NCBI GenBank assembly: GCA_028278525.1 | Contig: JANQEE010000069.1 | Location: 1-64,000 of the forward strand | Reading direction: 5' to 3' | Source of the DNA: Minwuiaceae bacterium | Lineage (GTDB): Bacteria > Pseudomonadota > Alphaproteobacteria > Minwuiales > Minwuiaceae | Length of the DNA: 64,000 nt | Part shown: piece after piece, positions 52,898 to 60,564 of the stretch | How the letters are laid out: the number at the start of each line of letters is the position of its first letter | Numbering within the stretch: position 1 is the first letter of the stretch | Made by a program: the position numbers and the translations under genes | Notes under the pieces: model-generated | What the model was told of the DNA's origin: nothing | Databases searched by the model: none | What the model saw: the letters and a program-made list of their open reading frames with translations, nothing else

Positions 52898-53284
52898 ATG
52901 CCGAAAGTCCACAATCCCGCGACGATTTCCGCACCGCTGGCGCTCTACACTCACGCCATCGAAAACGCGGCCAATGCGCGCTGGCTGCACATCTCAGGCC
53001 AAGTCGGCGTCGAGCCCGACGGGTCGACCGCCGAGGGCGTCGAGGCGCAAGCGGACCGGGCCTTCGCCAACATCGTCGCCATCCTGGAGGATGCCGGGAT
53101 GGGCGTCGGCGATCTGGTCAAGGTGACTTCCTTCCTGACATCGACCGACGATATCGGCGCCTACCGCAAGGCGCGCGACAAGCATCTGGGCGACGCCCGG
53201 CCGGCGTCGACATTGCTGGTGATCAGCGCGCTGGCCCGCCCCGACCTGAAGATCGAGATCGAAGCCGTCGCCGCTAAAGAGTGA
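52898..53284 (+). CDS. RidA/YjgF/UK114 family enamine-imine deaminase
   Basis: A 128-residue RidA-fold protein. It carries ALYTHAIENAANARWLHISGQVGVEPDGS near residue 13, QADRAFANIVAILEDAGMGVGDLVKVTSFLTS and the C-terminal RPASTLLVISALARPDLKIEIEAVAA. The Arg that binds the carboxylate in active RidA proteins appears as the Arg of ARPAS. Family members hydrolyse reactive 2-aminoacrylate and similar imines. It is slightly divergent from archetypal RidA, so subfamily (Rid1-7) is uncertain. AAAGGAAC precedes the ATG. Confidence 0.88.
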   Translation: MPKVHNPATISAPLALYTHAIENAANARWLHISGQVGVEPDGSTAEGVEAQADRAFANIVAILEDAGMGVGDLVKVTSFLTSTDDIGAYRKARDKHLGDARPASTLLVISALARPDLKIEIEAVAAKE

Positions 53285-53331
53285 GGTTTCCGCGGCTCAT
53301 CCGCGAAATCTAGTGTCCGCTCGGCGGTCGA

Positions 53332-53380
53332 CCACAATATCTTGTTGACCGCCGTAAAATCCCAACTACTATATCTCGTC
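53332..53380. promoter_or_regulatory. Candidate NrdR box pair upstream of nrdA
   Basis: CCACAATATCTTGTTG (53332-53347; 12 of 16 matches to the NrdR box) and a weaker box centred on CTATATCTCG (53369-53378). The shared core is C(A/T)ATATCT(T/C)G, 34 bases apart. NrdR boxes usually occur as pairs before RNR genes about 31-32 bases apart, so the spacing is slightly long. Confidence 0.45.
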
Positions 53381-53452
53381 GCCGTGGACGTTGGGGAACA
53401 CAACATAAACCGCGGTTCGCAGAAACATAAGTAAATTGTTGGAGGGGCCGGG

Positions 53453-55333
53453 GTGTTAAACACGGTGCAAACCGAGCGTGGCGTTCGTGTCGAAATTGAT
53501 CGTGGGCGGGATCGATTGCTGACGGATTTCGGACGCGCCGTGCTCAGCGACCGCTATCTGATGCCGGGCGAGGACTACCAGGATCTGTTCGCCCGGGTGG
53601 CCAGTCACTACGCCGATGACACGGCCCACGCACAGCGCATCTACACCTACATTTCGAAGCTGTGGTTCATGCCGGCGACGCCGGTGTTGAGCAACGGCGG
53701 CACCCGTCGGGGCTTGCCGATTTCCTGCTTCCTGAACGAAGCTTCCGACAGCCTGGACGGTATCGTCGGGCTGTGGAACGAGAACGTCTGGCTGGCCGCA
53801 AAAGGCGGCGGCATCGGCAGTTATTGGGGCAATCTGCGCTCCATCGGCGAGAAGGTCGGCGCCAACGGCAAGACGTCCGGCGTGATCCCCTTCATCCGGG
53901 TCATGGACAGCCTGACCTTGGCGATCAGCCAGGGGTCGCTGCGCCGCGGCAGCGCCGCCGTCTACCTGCCGGTCGACCATCCGGAGGTGGAGGAGTTCGC
54001 CGAACTGCGCCGGCCGACCGGCGGCGACCCGAACCGCAAGGCGCTGAACCTGCATCACGGCCTGCTGATTTCCGACGCGTTCATGCGCGCCGTCGAGGCC
54101 GACGAGGAATGGGCGCTGATCAGCCCGAAAGACCGCACCGTGGTCCGCACGGTTTCGGCCCGGGCGCTGTGGATCCGCATCCTGACGGCACGGATTGAAA
54201 CCGGCGAACCCTATCTGGTGTTCATCGACCACGTGAACCGGTCGATGCCGGAGCATCACAAGCTGGCGGGGCTGACCGTCAAGACATCGAACCTCTGCAG
54301 CGAGATCACGCTGCCGACCGGCACCGACCATAGGGGCAAGGAACGCACCGCGGTCTGCTGCCTGTCGTCGCTGAACGTCGAGCTGTTCAACGAGTGGAAA
54401 GACCACCCGCTGTTCATCGAGGACGTGATGCGGTTTCTGGACAACGTGCTGGACGATTTCATCGCCAACGCGCCGGACAGCATGGAACGGGCCGCCTACG
54501 CGGCGTTGCGCGAACGCAGCGTCGGGTTGGGCGTGATGGGTTTGCATTCGTTTCTGCAGGCCAACATGGTGCCGTTCGAGTCGGTCATGGCCAAGGTCTG
54601 GAACAAGAAAATCTTCCGCCACATCCAGCAGGGCGTGAACGCGGCGTCGGGCAAGCTGGCGACGGAACGCGGCGCCTGCCCGGACGCGGCCGACTACGGT
54701 TTCATGGAGCGGTTCTCCAACAAAACGGCGATCGCGCCGACGGCGTCGATCTCGATCATCTGCGGCGGCACCAGCCCGGGCATCGAACCGATCGCCGCCA
54801 ACGCGTTCACGCACAAGACCCTGTCCGGGTCATTCACCGTGCGCAACAAGTACCTGTCCCGCCTGCTGGCCGAAAAAGGCGAAGACACGCCGGAGACTTG
54901 GTCGTCGATCACCCTGAACGGCGGATCGGTGCAGCATCTGGACTTCCTGAGCGACGACGAGAAGGACGTGTTCAAGACGGCCTTCGAGTTGGATCAGCGC
55001 TGGGTGGTCGACCTTGCCGCGGACCGCGCGCCGATGATCGACCAGGCGCAGTCCGTCAACGTTTTCCTGCCGGCGGACGTGCATAAGCGGGACCTGCACC
55101 AGATCCATTTCCAGGCCTGGAGCAAAGGGCTTAAGAGCCTGTATTACTGCCGGTCGTTGTCGATGCAACGGGCCGACAAGGTCTCGGAAACGGTGGCGCC
55201 GAAAGCGGTCAAGATTCCGCATCGCGGCGTGATCAACGACAGCGAGTTGCCGTTGGCCGCCGACGCCGTGGCGGCCACGCCGGTCAACCCGGCGGAAGAC
55301 ACCCGCTACGAGGAATGCCTGAGCTGCCAGTGA
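53453..55333 (+). CDS. nrdA: Ribonucleoside-diphosphate reductase class I, alpha subunit (no ATP cone)
   Basis: A 626-residue catalytic subunit. Active-site elements visible: first redox Cys in GLPISCFLNEASDSLDGI near residue 88, radical Cys and Glu in SNLCSEITLPTG near 281, second redox Cys in TAVCCLSSLNVE, the YY radical-transfer pair in LKSLYYCRSLS near 563, and the C-terminal shuttle cysteines ECLSC. The N-terminal ATP-cone of E. coli NrdA is absent, so overall dATP inhibition through that domain is not expected. GTG start after GGAGGGG. Operon with nrdB, 41 bases on. Confidence 0.94.
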   Translation: MLNTVQTERGVRVEIDRGRDRLLTDFGRAVLSDRYLMPGEDYQDLFARVASHYADDTAHAQRIYTYISKLWFMPATPVLSNGGTRRGLPISCFLNEASDSLDGIVGLWNENVWLAAKGGGIGSYWGNLRSIGEKVGANGKTSGVIPFIRVMDSLTLAISQGSLRRGSAAVYLPVDHPEVEEFAELRRPTGGDPNRKALNLHHGLLISDAFMRAVEADEEWALISPKDRTVVRTVSARALWIRILTARIETGEPYLVFIDHVNRSMPEHHKLAGLTVKTSNLCSEITLPTGTDHRGKERTAVCCLSSLNVELFNEWKDHPLFIEDVMRFLDNVLDDFIANAPDSMERAAYAALRERSVGLGVMGLHSFLQANMVPFESVMAKVWNKKIFRHIQQGVNAASGKLATERGACPDAADYGFMERFSNKTAIAPTASISIICGGTSPGIEPIAANAFTHKTLSGSFTVRNKYLSRLLAEKGEDTPETWSSITLNGGSVQHLDFLSDDEKDVFKTAFELDQRWVVDLAADRAPMIDQAQSVNVFLPADVHKRDLHQIHFQAWSKGLKSLYYCRSLSMQRADKVSETVAPKAVKIPHRGVINDSELPLAADAVAATPVNPAEDTRYEECLSCQ

Positions 55334-55374
55334 TCGGCCGGCAATCGTAAATCCCCAGCAGTAGGAACCGCCCG

Positions 55375-56334
55375 ATGTCGCTGCTTGAAGAGCGCCTTGT
55401 CTACAAGCCGTTTCAGTACCCCTGGGCCTACGATGCGTGGCTGATGCAGCAGCGCATCCACTGGCTGCCCGAGGAAGTGCCGCTGGCCGACGACGTCAAG
55501 GACTGGCACCAGTCGCTGACCGACGCGGAGCGCAGCCTGCTGACCCAGATCTTCCGCTTCTTCGTGCAGTCGGACGTGGAAGTGAACAACTGCTACATGA
55601 AGCACTATTCGCAGGTCTTCAAACCGACCGAGGTGCAGATGATGCTGGCGGCATTCTCCAACATGGAGACGGTGCATATCGCGGCCTACTCGCACCTGCT
55701 GGACACCATCGGCATGCCGGAGACCGAGTATTCGGCCTTCCTCCGCTACAAGGAGATGAAGGACAAGTACGACTACATGCAGCAGTTCGGCACCGAGACG
55801 CCGCACGACATCGCGATGACGCTCGCCGTGTTCGGCGCGTTTACCGAGGGCCTGCAACTGTTCGCCAGTTTCGCGATCCTGCTGAACTTCCCGCGCTTCA
55901 ACAAGATGAAGGGCATGGGGCAGATCATCTCCTGGTCGGTCCGCGACGAAACGCTGCACACGGATTCGACGATCCGGCTGTTCAAGACCTTCACCGAGGA
56001 GAACCCGGAGCTTTGGGGCGAGGAGTTGCACCGGGAGATCTACCGCGCCTGCCACACGATCGTCGCGCATGAGGACGCCTTCATCGAGCTCGCCTTCTCG
56101 GAAGGCGGCGTGGAGGGCCTGACGGCGGACGAGGTGAAGGCCTATATCCGGTACATCGCCGACCGGCGGCTGATGCAGCTCGGCCTGCAGCCGATCCACG
56201 AAATCGACAAGAACCCGCTGCCCTGGCTGGACGAGATGCTGAACGCCGTGGAGCACACCAACTTCTTCGAGAACCGGGCAACGGAATACACCAAGGCAGC
56301 GACCCAGGGCACCTGGGACGAGGCCTTCGATTGA
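55375..56334 (+). CDS. nrdB: Ribonucleoside-diphosphate reductase class I, beta subunit
   Basis: A 319-residue ferritin-like radical-generating subunit. Metal ligands appear at the expected spacing: Asp in FFVQSDVEV, Glu and His in NMETVHIAAY, Glu in FTEGLQLF, and Glu/His in SVRDETLH. The radical tyrosine is four residues after the His (ETVHIAAY), as in E. coli Tyr122, and the first ligand is Asp, so this is a tyrosyl-radical (Ia/Ib-like) enzyme rather than class Ic. It ends with a normal C-terminal tail that docks on NrdA. A strong terminator follows. Confidence 0.95.
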   Translation: MSLLEERLVYKPFQYPWAYDAWLMQQRIHWLPEEVPLADDVKDWHQSLTDAERSLLTQIFRFFVQSDVEVNNCYMKHYSQVFKPTEVQMMLAAFSNMETVHIAAYSHLLDTIGMPETEYSAFLRYKEMKDKYDYMQQFGTETPHDIAMTLAVFGAFTEGLQLFASFAILLNFPRFNKMKGMGQIISWSVRDETLHTDSTIRLFKTFTEENPELWGEELHREIYRACHTIVAHEDAFIELAFSEGGVEGLTADEVKAYIRYIADRRLMQLGLQPIHEIDKNPLPWLDEMLNAVEHTNFFENRATEYTKAATQGTWDEAFD

Positions 56335-56399
56335 GAGAAATGCGGCCTGCGACCGACCCTTAAAGCAGGCCGGACAGCTAGCCGGTCGCCCCAAGCAGG

Positions 56400-56433
56400 A
56401 AGGCCGGTCCCGGAGACGGGGCCGGCCTTTTTG
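56400..56433 (+). terminator. Intrinsic terminator of nrdA-nrdB
   Basis: AAGGCCGGTCCC pairs with GGGGCCGGCCTT (12 bp with one G-T) around a GGAGAC loop and runs into TTTTTG. This is a clear rho-independent terminator 65 bases after nrdB. Confidence 0.92.
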
Positions 56434-56581
56434 TATTGGATTCAAGGCTCCTCGGCACCGTGCGGCATGGCTAACGTCCCCTTAACGCATCGACCTTAGT
56501 CTGTCCGATCAGGCTGGGTAGAGGATAAGGGGGAAGCGCGACTACCCCCGAATCCATGATTGTTATGGGTAGACGGCGCTT

Positions 56582-57970
56582 ATGACCGTTCGGCGTCATC
56601 GTTTTTCGGCCCGGAATTCGTTTTCGGACCGCTTACCGCCGGCAGTGCTGTTTGCCACGGTCTGGCTGGTATTGCCTAACCTGGTATTCGTGCCGCTGTG
56701 GTTCGTGGGCGGCCCGCCGCGCCCCCTGGCGATCATGATTTACGTTTTGGTAGGACTTGCCGGCCGCATGCTGCCGATCTGGGCTGTCGCTGCGCTGCTG
56801 CTGGCCGCTTTCGGCTTCGACGTGATCCTGGTGGTCAGCGGCATCTTCAATCTGGCGCCGACCTCCATCCTGCACGCGATCCGGTTTCTGCCGGACCTCA
56901 GGATCTTCGAATCGAACCAATATCTGATTCTGACGATACTGGTCGGGGTGGTTTTCGTGACCATCCTGTCGGCAATCAGCCAGTACCGCCATCGGCTGCG
57001 GCGCGCGTCCGCGGTCCCCGCGCTGTTGAGCGCCGGGTTGCTGATGACCGGCGACCATCTGATCAACGTCAACCCGGAACAGGAATTCGGCCGCTATCTC
57101 TCGCCGACCGCGCCCTTCCATTCCGCCATGGGCGGTTCCGGCCTGCGCGAGCGGCTGATAAGCCCGACCGGCCGCAACCTGGTGATGGTCATGGTGGAAA
57201 GCATGGGCCATCTGGAAAACCCGGATCATCACCGTTTGCTGACCGAACGCTTCCGCCACGCGGGTCTGCGGCGGCGATACCAGGTCGAGGTCGGTTATGC
57301 CCCATTCTACGGTTCGACCACATCAGCAGAACTGCGCGAGCTGTGCGGCCGCTGGGCGACGTTCGACGAGTTTCTGGACGAGCCCGACCGAAACTGCCTG
57401 CCGGCGCGGTTGTCCGCCGCCGGTTACCGCACCGTGTCCGTTCATGGCTTCACCGGGAATCTGTTTGACCGGCGCCGTTGGTATCCCAATATCGGGTTCC
57501 AGGAGTTGCGGTTTGCCGAAGAAATGTACGAGCCGGGCGATCGGATCTGCGACGGGGTATTCGCCGGTCTATGCGACATCGACGTCGCCGACCACGTCGC
57601 CGCCCTGCTCGACCGAACGCAAGACCGGCCGCATTTCATTCATTGGCTGACATTGAACACGCATCTTCCGGTGATCCACAGGTCCGACCGGCGCCGTCTT
57701 CAATGCGAAGACGCCGACACGCCGCTGGATGTCGTCATGGTGTGCGCCATGACCGAACTCTGGATAGAGCTGTTCGACAGCATAATCGACATCGCCCTGA
57801 CGGAGCGGCCGCGCCCGACCGACTTCCTGATCGTCGGCGACCACGCGCCGCCATTCTGGATCCGGCGGTCGAAGGCGATGTTCGTGTCAGGCCAGGTGCC
57901 CTGGATTCTGCTGCGCGACCGGCGCACCATGGCCGATGGCAACATCGCGGCGGCGCGGGCCGAGGATTGA
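56582..57970 (+). CDS. LtaS/OpgB-like membrane phosphotransferase (sulfatase fold)
   Basis: A 462-residue alkaline-phosphatase-superfamily protein. Three to four N-terminal helices (residues ~20-165) anchor a periplasmic domain. Residues matching LtaS-type active sites: Glu in VMVMVESMGH, the nucleophile Thr in YGSTTSAELRELCG, HGFTGNLFDRRRWYPNIGF, His in WLTLNTHLPV, and Asp-His in VGDHAPPF. Such enzymes move phosphoglycerol or phosphoethanolamine from phospholipid to glycans, lipid A or lipoteichoic acid. It is shorter than LtaS (~650). The following GDPD gene suggests glycerophosphate chemistry in the envelope. Acceptor unknown. Confidence 0.85.
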   Translation: MTVRRHRFSARNSFSDRLPPAVLFATVWLVLPNLVFVPLWFVGGPPRPLAIMIYVLVGLAGRMLPIWAVAALLLAAFGFDVILVVSGIFNLAPTSILHAIRFLPDLRIFESNQYLILTILVGVVFVTILSAISQYRHRLRRASAVPALLSAGLLMTGDHLINVNPEQEFGRYLSPTAPFHSAMGGSGLRERLISPTGRNLVMVMVESMGHLENPDHHRLLTERFRHAGLRRRYQVEVGYAPFYGSTTSAELRELCGRWATFDEFLDEPDRNCLPARLSAAGYRTVSVHGFTGNLFDRRRWYPNIGFQELRFAEEMYEPGDRICDGVFAGLCDIDVADHVAALLDRTQDRPHFIHWLTLNTHLPVIHRSDRRRLQCEDADTPLDVVMVCAMTELWIELFDSIIDIALTERPRPTDFLIVGDHAPPFWIRRSKAMFVSGQVPWILLRDRRTMADGNIAAARAED

Positions 57971-57995
57971 TCGCAGAACGGGCGGGCCCGAACAG

Positions 57996-58859
57996 GTGCT
58001 GAGCGGCCTCAAGAAAACGCGCTTCATCGTGTACCTGGCTCTGCTGGGTGGGCTGCTCTGGGCCGTGCCCGCATTCAAGTCGGAACGGTTTCAAACCCGG
58101 CCGCCCGTCGCCACCGTAAACGACCTGATGTTGATCGCCCATGCCGGCGGCGGGCTTCCGAACGGGATCTACTCGAATGCCAGGGAAGCCTTCGACACGG
58201 CCTACGCGGCCGGCATACGGCAGTTCGAAGTCGACGTGAAGCTTACGCGCGACGGCAAACCGGTCCTCGTCCATGACTGGGGCGACGCCTGGCTGCGATG
58301 GCATAGGGCCGGCCTGATCAGGCCCGTACTGGCGAGCCTCGGCCTGTTGCGTTTCCTGCCGCCGAGCCATGCCGAGTTCATGAACGGCGCCATGACGGAC
58401 CGGCTGACGCCGATGGACCTGGATACGCTCTGCCTTTGGGCCGAGGCCGACCCCGACATCACATTGCTGATGGACTTGAAGGATGGATCAGACGCGCTGC
58501 TGCCCGTGCTCGCCAAGACACCGGAGACATGCCGCGCCAAGATGATACCGCAGGTCTGGACGCCCGGGGAGTATGAATGGGCGAAAGAGCTGCGCTTCGA
58601 CCGCGTTGCCCTGACCGTCTACAAATCGAAGCTTGCGACCGAGGAAATCGAGGCATTCGCCCGCGATCACGACCCGTATTTCCTGGTGATGCCGGCCGCG
58701 CGCGCGTCCGCCGAGACGATCGCCCGCGTAACCGCTTTCGGCGATCCGCTGGTCCTCCATACCGTCAACGATCCAAACCGCGCGGCGCGGTTCGCCGAGG
58801 CGGGCATCGACGCCCTGATCACCGATTCCCTGGTTCCCGGATTACGTAACAAGGAATAG
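57996..58859 (+). CDS. Glycerophosphodiester phosphodiesterase family protein, membrane-anchored
   Basis: A 287-residue protein: one N-terminal helix (KKTRFIVYLALLGGLLWAVPAF) and a GDPD TIM barrel. The expected HRG start is replaced by HAGGGLPNG (His-Ala rather than His-Arg). The metal-binding FEVDVKLTRDGKPVLVHD (E-x-D and the second catalytic His) is present, with later ITLLMDLKDG as the Glu/Lys block and a C-terminal DALITDSL. The missing Arg after the first His makes full activity uncertain, although the two general acid/base His remain. GTG 57996 is chosen; an ATG at 57936 overlaps the upstream gene. Confidence 0.85.
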   Translation: MLSGLKKTRFIVYLALLGGLLWAVPAFKSERFQTRPPVATVNDLMLIAHAGGGLPNGIYSNAREAFDTAYAAGIRQFEVDVKLTRDGKPVLVHDWGDAWLRWHRAGLIRPVLASLGLLRFLPPSHAEFMNGAMTDRLTPMDLDTLCLWAEADPDITLLMDLKDGSDALLPVLAKTPETCRAKMIPQVWTPGEYEWAKELRFDRVALTVYKSKLATEEIEAFARDHDPYFLVMPAARASAETIARVTAFGDPLVLHTVNDPNRAARFAEAGIDALITDSLVPGLRNKE

Positions 58860-58888
58860 ACTAGCCGCCAATCCGGAAGGGGGAGTCC

Positions 58889-59677
58889 GTGGCGGGGACC
58901 AAGGTCGACATTCTTGAAATCTCGGTAGAGTCCTACCGGACCCTGCTGGAAAATTTCCCGGTCTATTTCCGGCTGGTCCGGTGGCCATTCCTGTTTCTGG
59001 CCGGCGTCGCCTGCCTGTTGACGGCTCTGGACCATGCCGGCCTTACCCTGGCGGCCGCATGGGTGTTCCTGGCAATCGACGTCATGGTGATGCTGCCGGT
59101 CGTCACCGCCTGGCACCGGCTGGTCCTGCTCGGTTTCGGAAACCCGACCGTCAGGTCGGACTATTCATTCGGTTGGGAAGAGTGGCTCTACATCAAGTGC
59201 ACGCTGGTCCTGCTCGCGATCTACGCGGCCGGCGGCTTTGCCTACTACTTCGCGGTCGACTGGGCGCTACGCGTCGTCCCCAGTGCAATAATGGGCCTGC
59301 TTGTGTTGCCGGTGTGGCTTGGCCTGATGGGGCTGTTCGCGCGACTTTGCCTGACCCTGCCAGCGGCGGCCATCGGCCGGACCCTGAGCATGGCGGACGG
59401 GTTCACGGCGACGGTGGGCAATACCTGGCGCATCGCGCTCCTCTATCTGCTGATCAGCCTGCCGGCCGGCTTCTTATCGTTGCTGTTCATTGCGATGACG
59501 GACTCGGCGGAAGGCGATACGGAGGCGTTATCGTTGGCCGACTTTCTTCAGGTCATCGTCGGCATGACGCCGGGCTTCCTGTTCGTCCCGATCTATGTCG
59601 CCGCGCTGTCGCTGATCTACCGGCAGTTGTTCCTTGCGCCGCCGCCCGCGCCGGCCGGTAACGGAACAGTCTCTTAA
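58889..59677 (+). CDS. Multi-pass membrane protein of unknown function
   Basis: A 262-residue integral membrane protein with a ~35-residue amphipathic lead (VDILEISVESYRTLLENFPVYF) and about six helices, including FLFLAGVACLLTALDHAG and LLVLPVWLGLMGLFARLCLTL. It ends with a proline-rich tail. No enzymatic motif is recognised. It loosely resembles the membrane domain found fused to some GDPDs, and it follows the GDPD gene by 30 bases, so the three genes 56582-59677 probably act together. GTG start after AAGGGGGAG. Confidence 0.75.
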   Translation: MAGTKVDILEISVESYRTLLENFPVYFRLVRWPFLFLAGVACLLTALDHAGLTLAAAWVFLAIDVMVMLPVVTAWHRLVLLGFGNPTVRSDYSFGWEEWLYIKCTLVLLAIYAAGGFAYYFAVDWALRVVPSAIMGLLVLPVWLGLMGLFARLCLTLPAAAIGRTLSMADGFTATVGNTWRIALLYLLISLPAGFLSLLFIAMTDSAEGDTEALSLADFLQVIVGMTPGFLFVPIYVAALSLIYRQLFLAPPPAPAGNGTVS

Positions 59678-59739
59678 CCTCCCCGAAAGGGATGATATAG
59701 TCGCGTCAACGAACCAAGAAGCGATGGGGACGGCAGCAG

Positions 59740-60564
59740 ATGGGAGACGGCTCCGGCGAGGGCGCCAATTTGCTTGAGGTGGAGGATATCAGCCTCGCCT
59801 TCGGCGGCGTCCGCGCGCTGTCGGACGTATCGTTTCAGGTTCGCGAAGGCGAGTTGTTCTCCATCATCGGCCCGAACGGCGCCGGCAAGACCTCGATGCT
59901 GAACTGCATCTCCGGCCGCTATCAGCCGGACAAGGGCGCGATAAAGTTGCGCGGTCGGGACATCACCCGGCTGAAGCCGAACGCGCGGGCCGATCTGGGC
60001 ATCGGCCGCACTTTCCAGAACCTGGCGCTGTTCGGCCATATGAGCGTGCTGGACAACATCATGGTCGGCCGCCATCACTTGATGAAAGCCGGTTTCCTGC
60101 GCGGCGCACTGTATTGGATCGGCGGCGCGCAGCGCGAGGAACTGGAGCACCGCCGCGAGGTCGAGGAGATCATCGATTTCCTGGAGATCCAGGCGATCCG
60201 GCACGACATGGCCGGCACCCTGGCGTACGGACTGCGCAAACGCGTGGAACTGGCGCGCGCGGTCGCGCTGAAGCCCGACCTGGTGCTGCTGGACGAACCG
60301 ATGGCCGGGATGAACCTGGAAGAGAAGGAGGACATGGCCCGCTACATCGTCGACCTGAACGAGGAATGGGGCATGACGGTGATCATGATCGAGCACGACA
60401 TGGGCGTGGTCATGGACCTGTCGCACCGGGTGATGGTGCTGGACTTCGGCCGCACCATCGCCGCCGGCCTGCCGGACGAGGTGCGCAACGACGAGCATGT
60501 GAAGAAAGCCTATCTGGGCGAGGACGACGAGGTATTGCGCGAACAGGAATTGGCGGTCTCATGA
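59740..60564 (+). CDS. Branched-chain amino-acid-type ABC transporter ATPase (LivG-like)
   Basis: A 274-residue ATPase with Walker A GPNGAGKT near residue 45, the LivG-type long insertion after the Q-loop (IGRTFQNLALFGHMSVLDN, then RHHLMKAGFLRG...), a signature region LAYGLRKRVELARAVA (degenerate relative to LSGGQ, normal for LivG), Walker B LVLLDEPMAGMN and the BC-ATPase C-tail. It is the first gene of the operon; its TGA overlaps the ligase ATG. Substrates of such systems include amino acids, amides and aromatic or terpenoid acids. Confidence 0.94.
   Translation: MGDGSGEGANLLEVEDISLAFGGVRALSDVSFQVREGELFSIIGPNGAGKTSMLNCISGRYQPDKGAIKLRGRDITRLKPNARADLGIGRTFQNLALFGHMSVLDNIMVGRHHLMKAGFLRGALYWIGGAQREELEHRREVEEIIDFLEIQAIRHDMAGTLAYGLRKRVELARAVALKPDLVLLDEPMAGMNLEEKEDMARYIVDLNEEWGMTVIMIEHDMGVVMDLSHRVMVLDFGRTIAAGLPDEVRNDEHVKKAYLGEDDEVLREQELAVS

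Noticed and set aside
53332-53378. Confident NrdR assignment
   Set aside because: Kept only as a candidate: the second box is weak (about 10 of 16) and the spacing is 34 rather than 31-32 bases.
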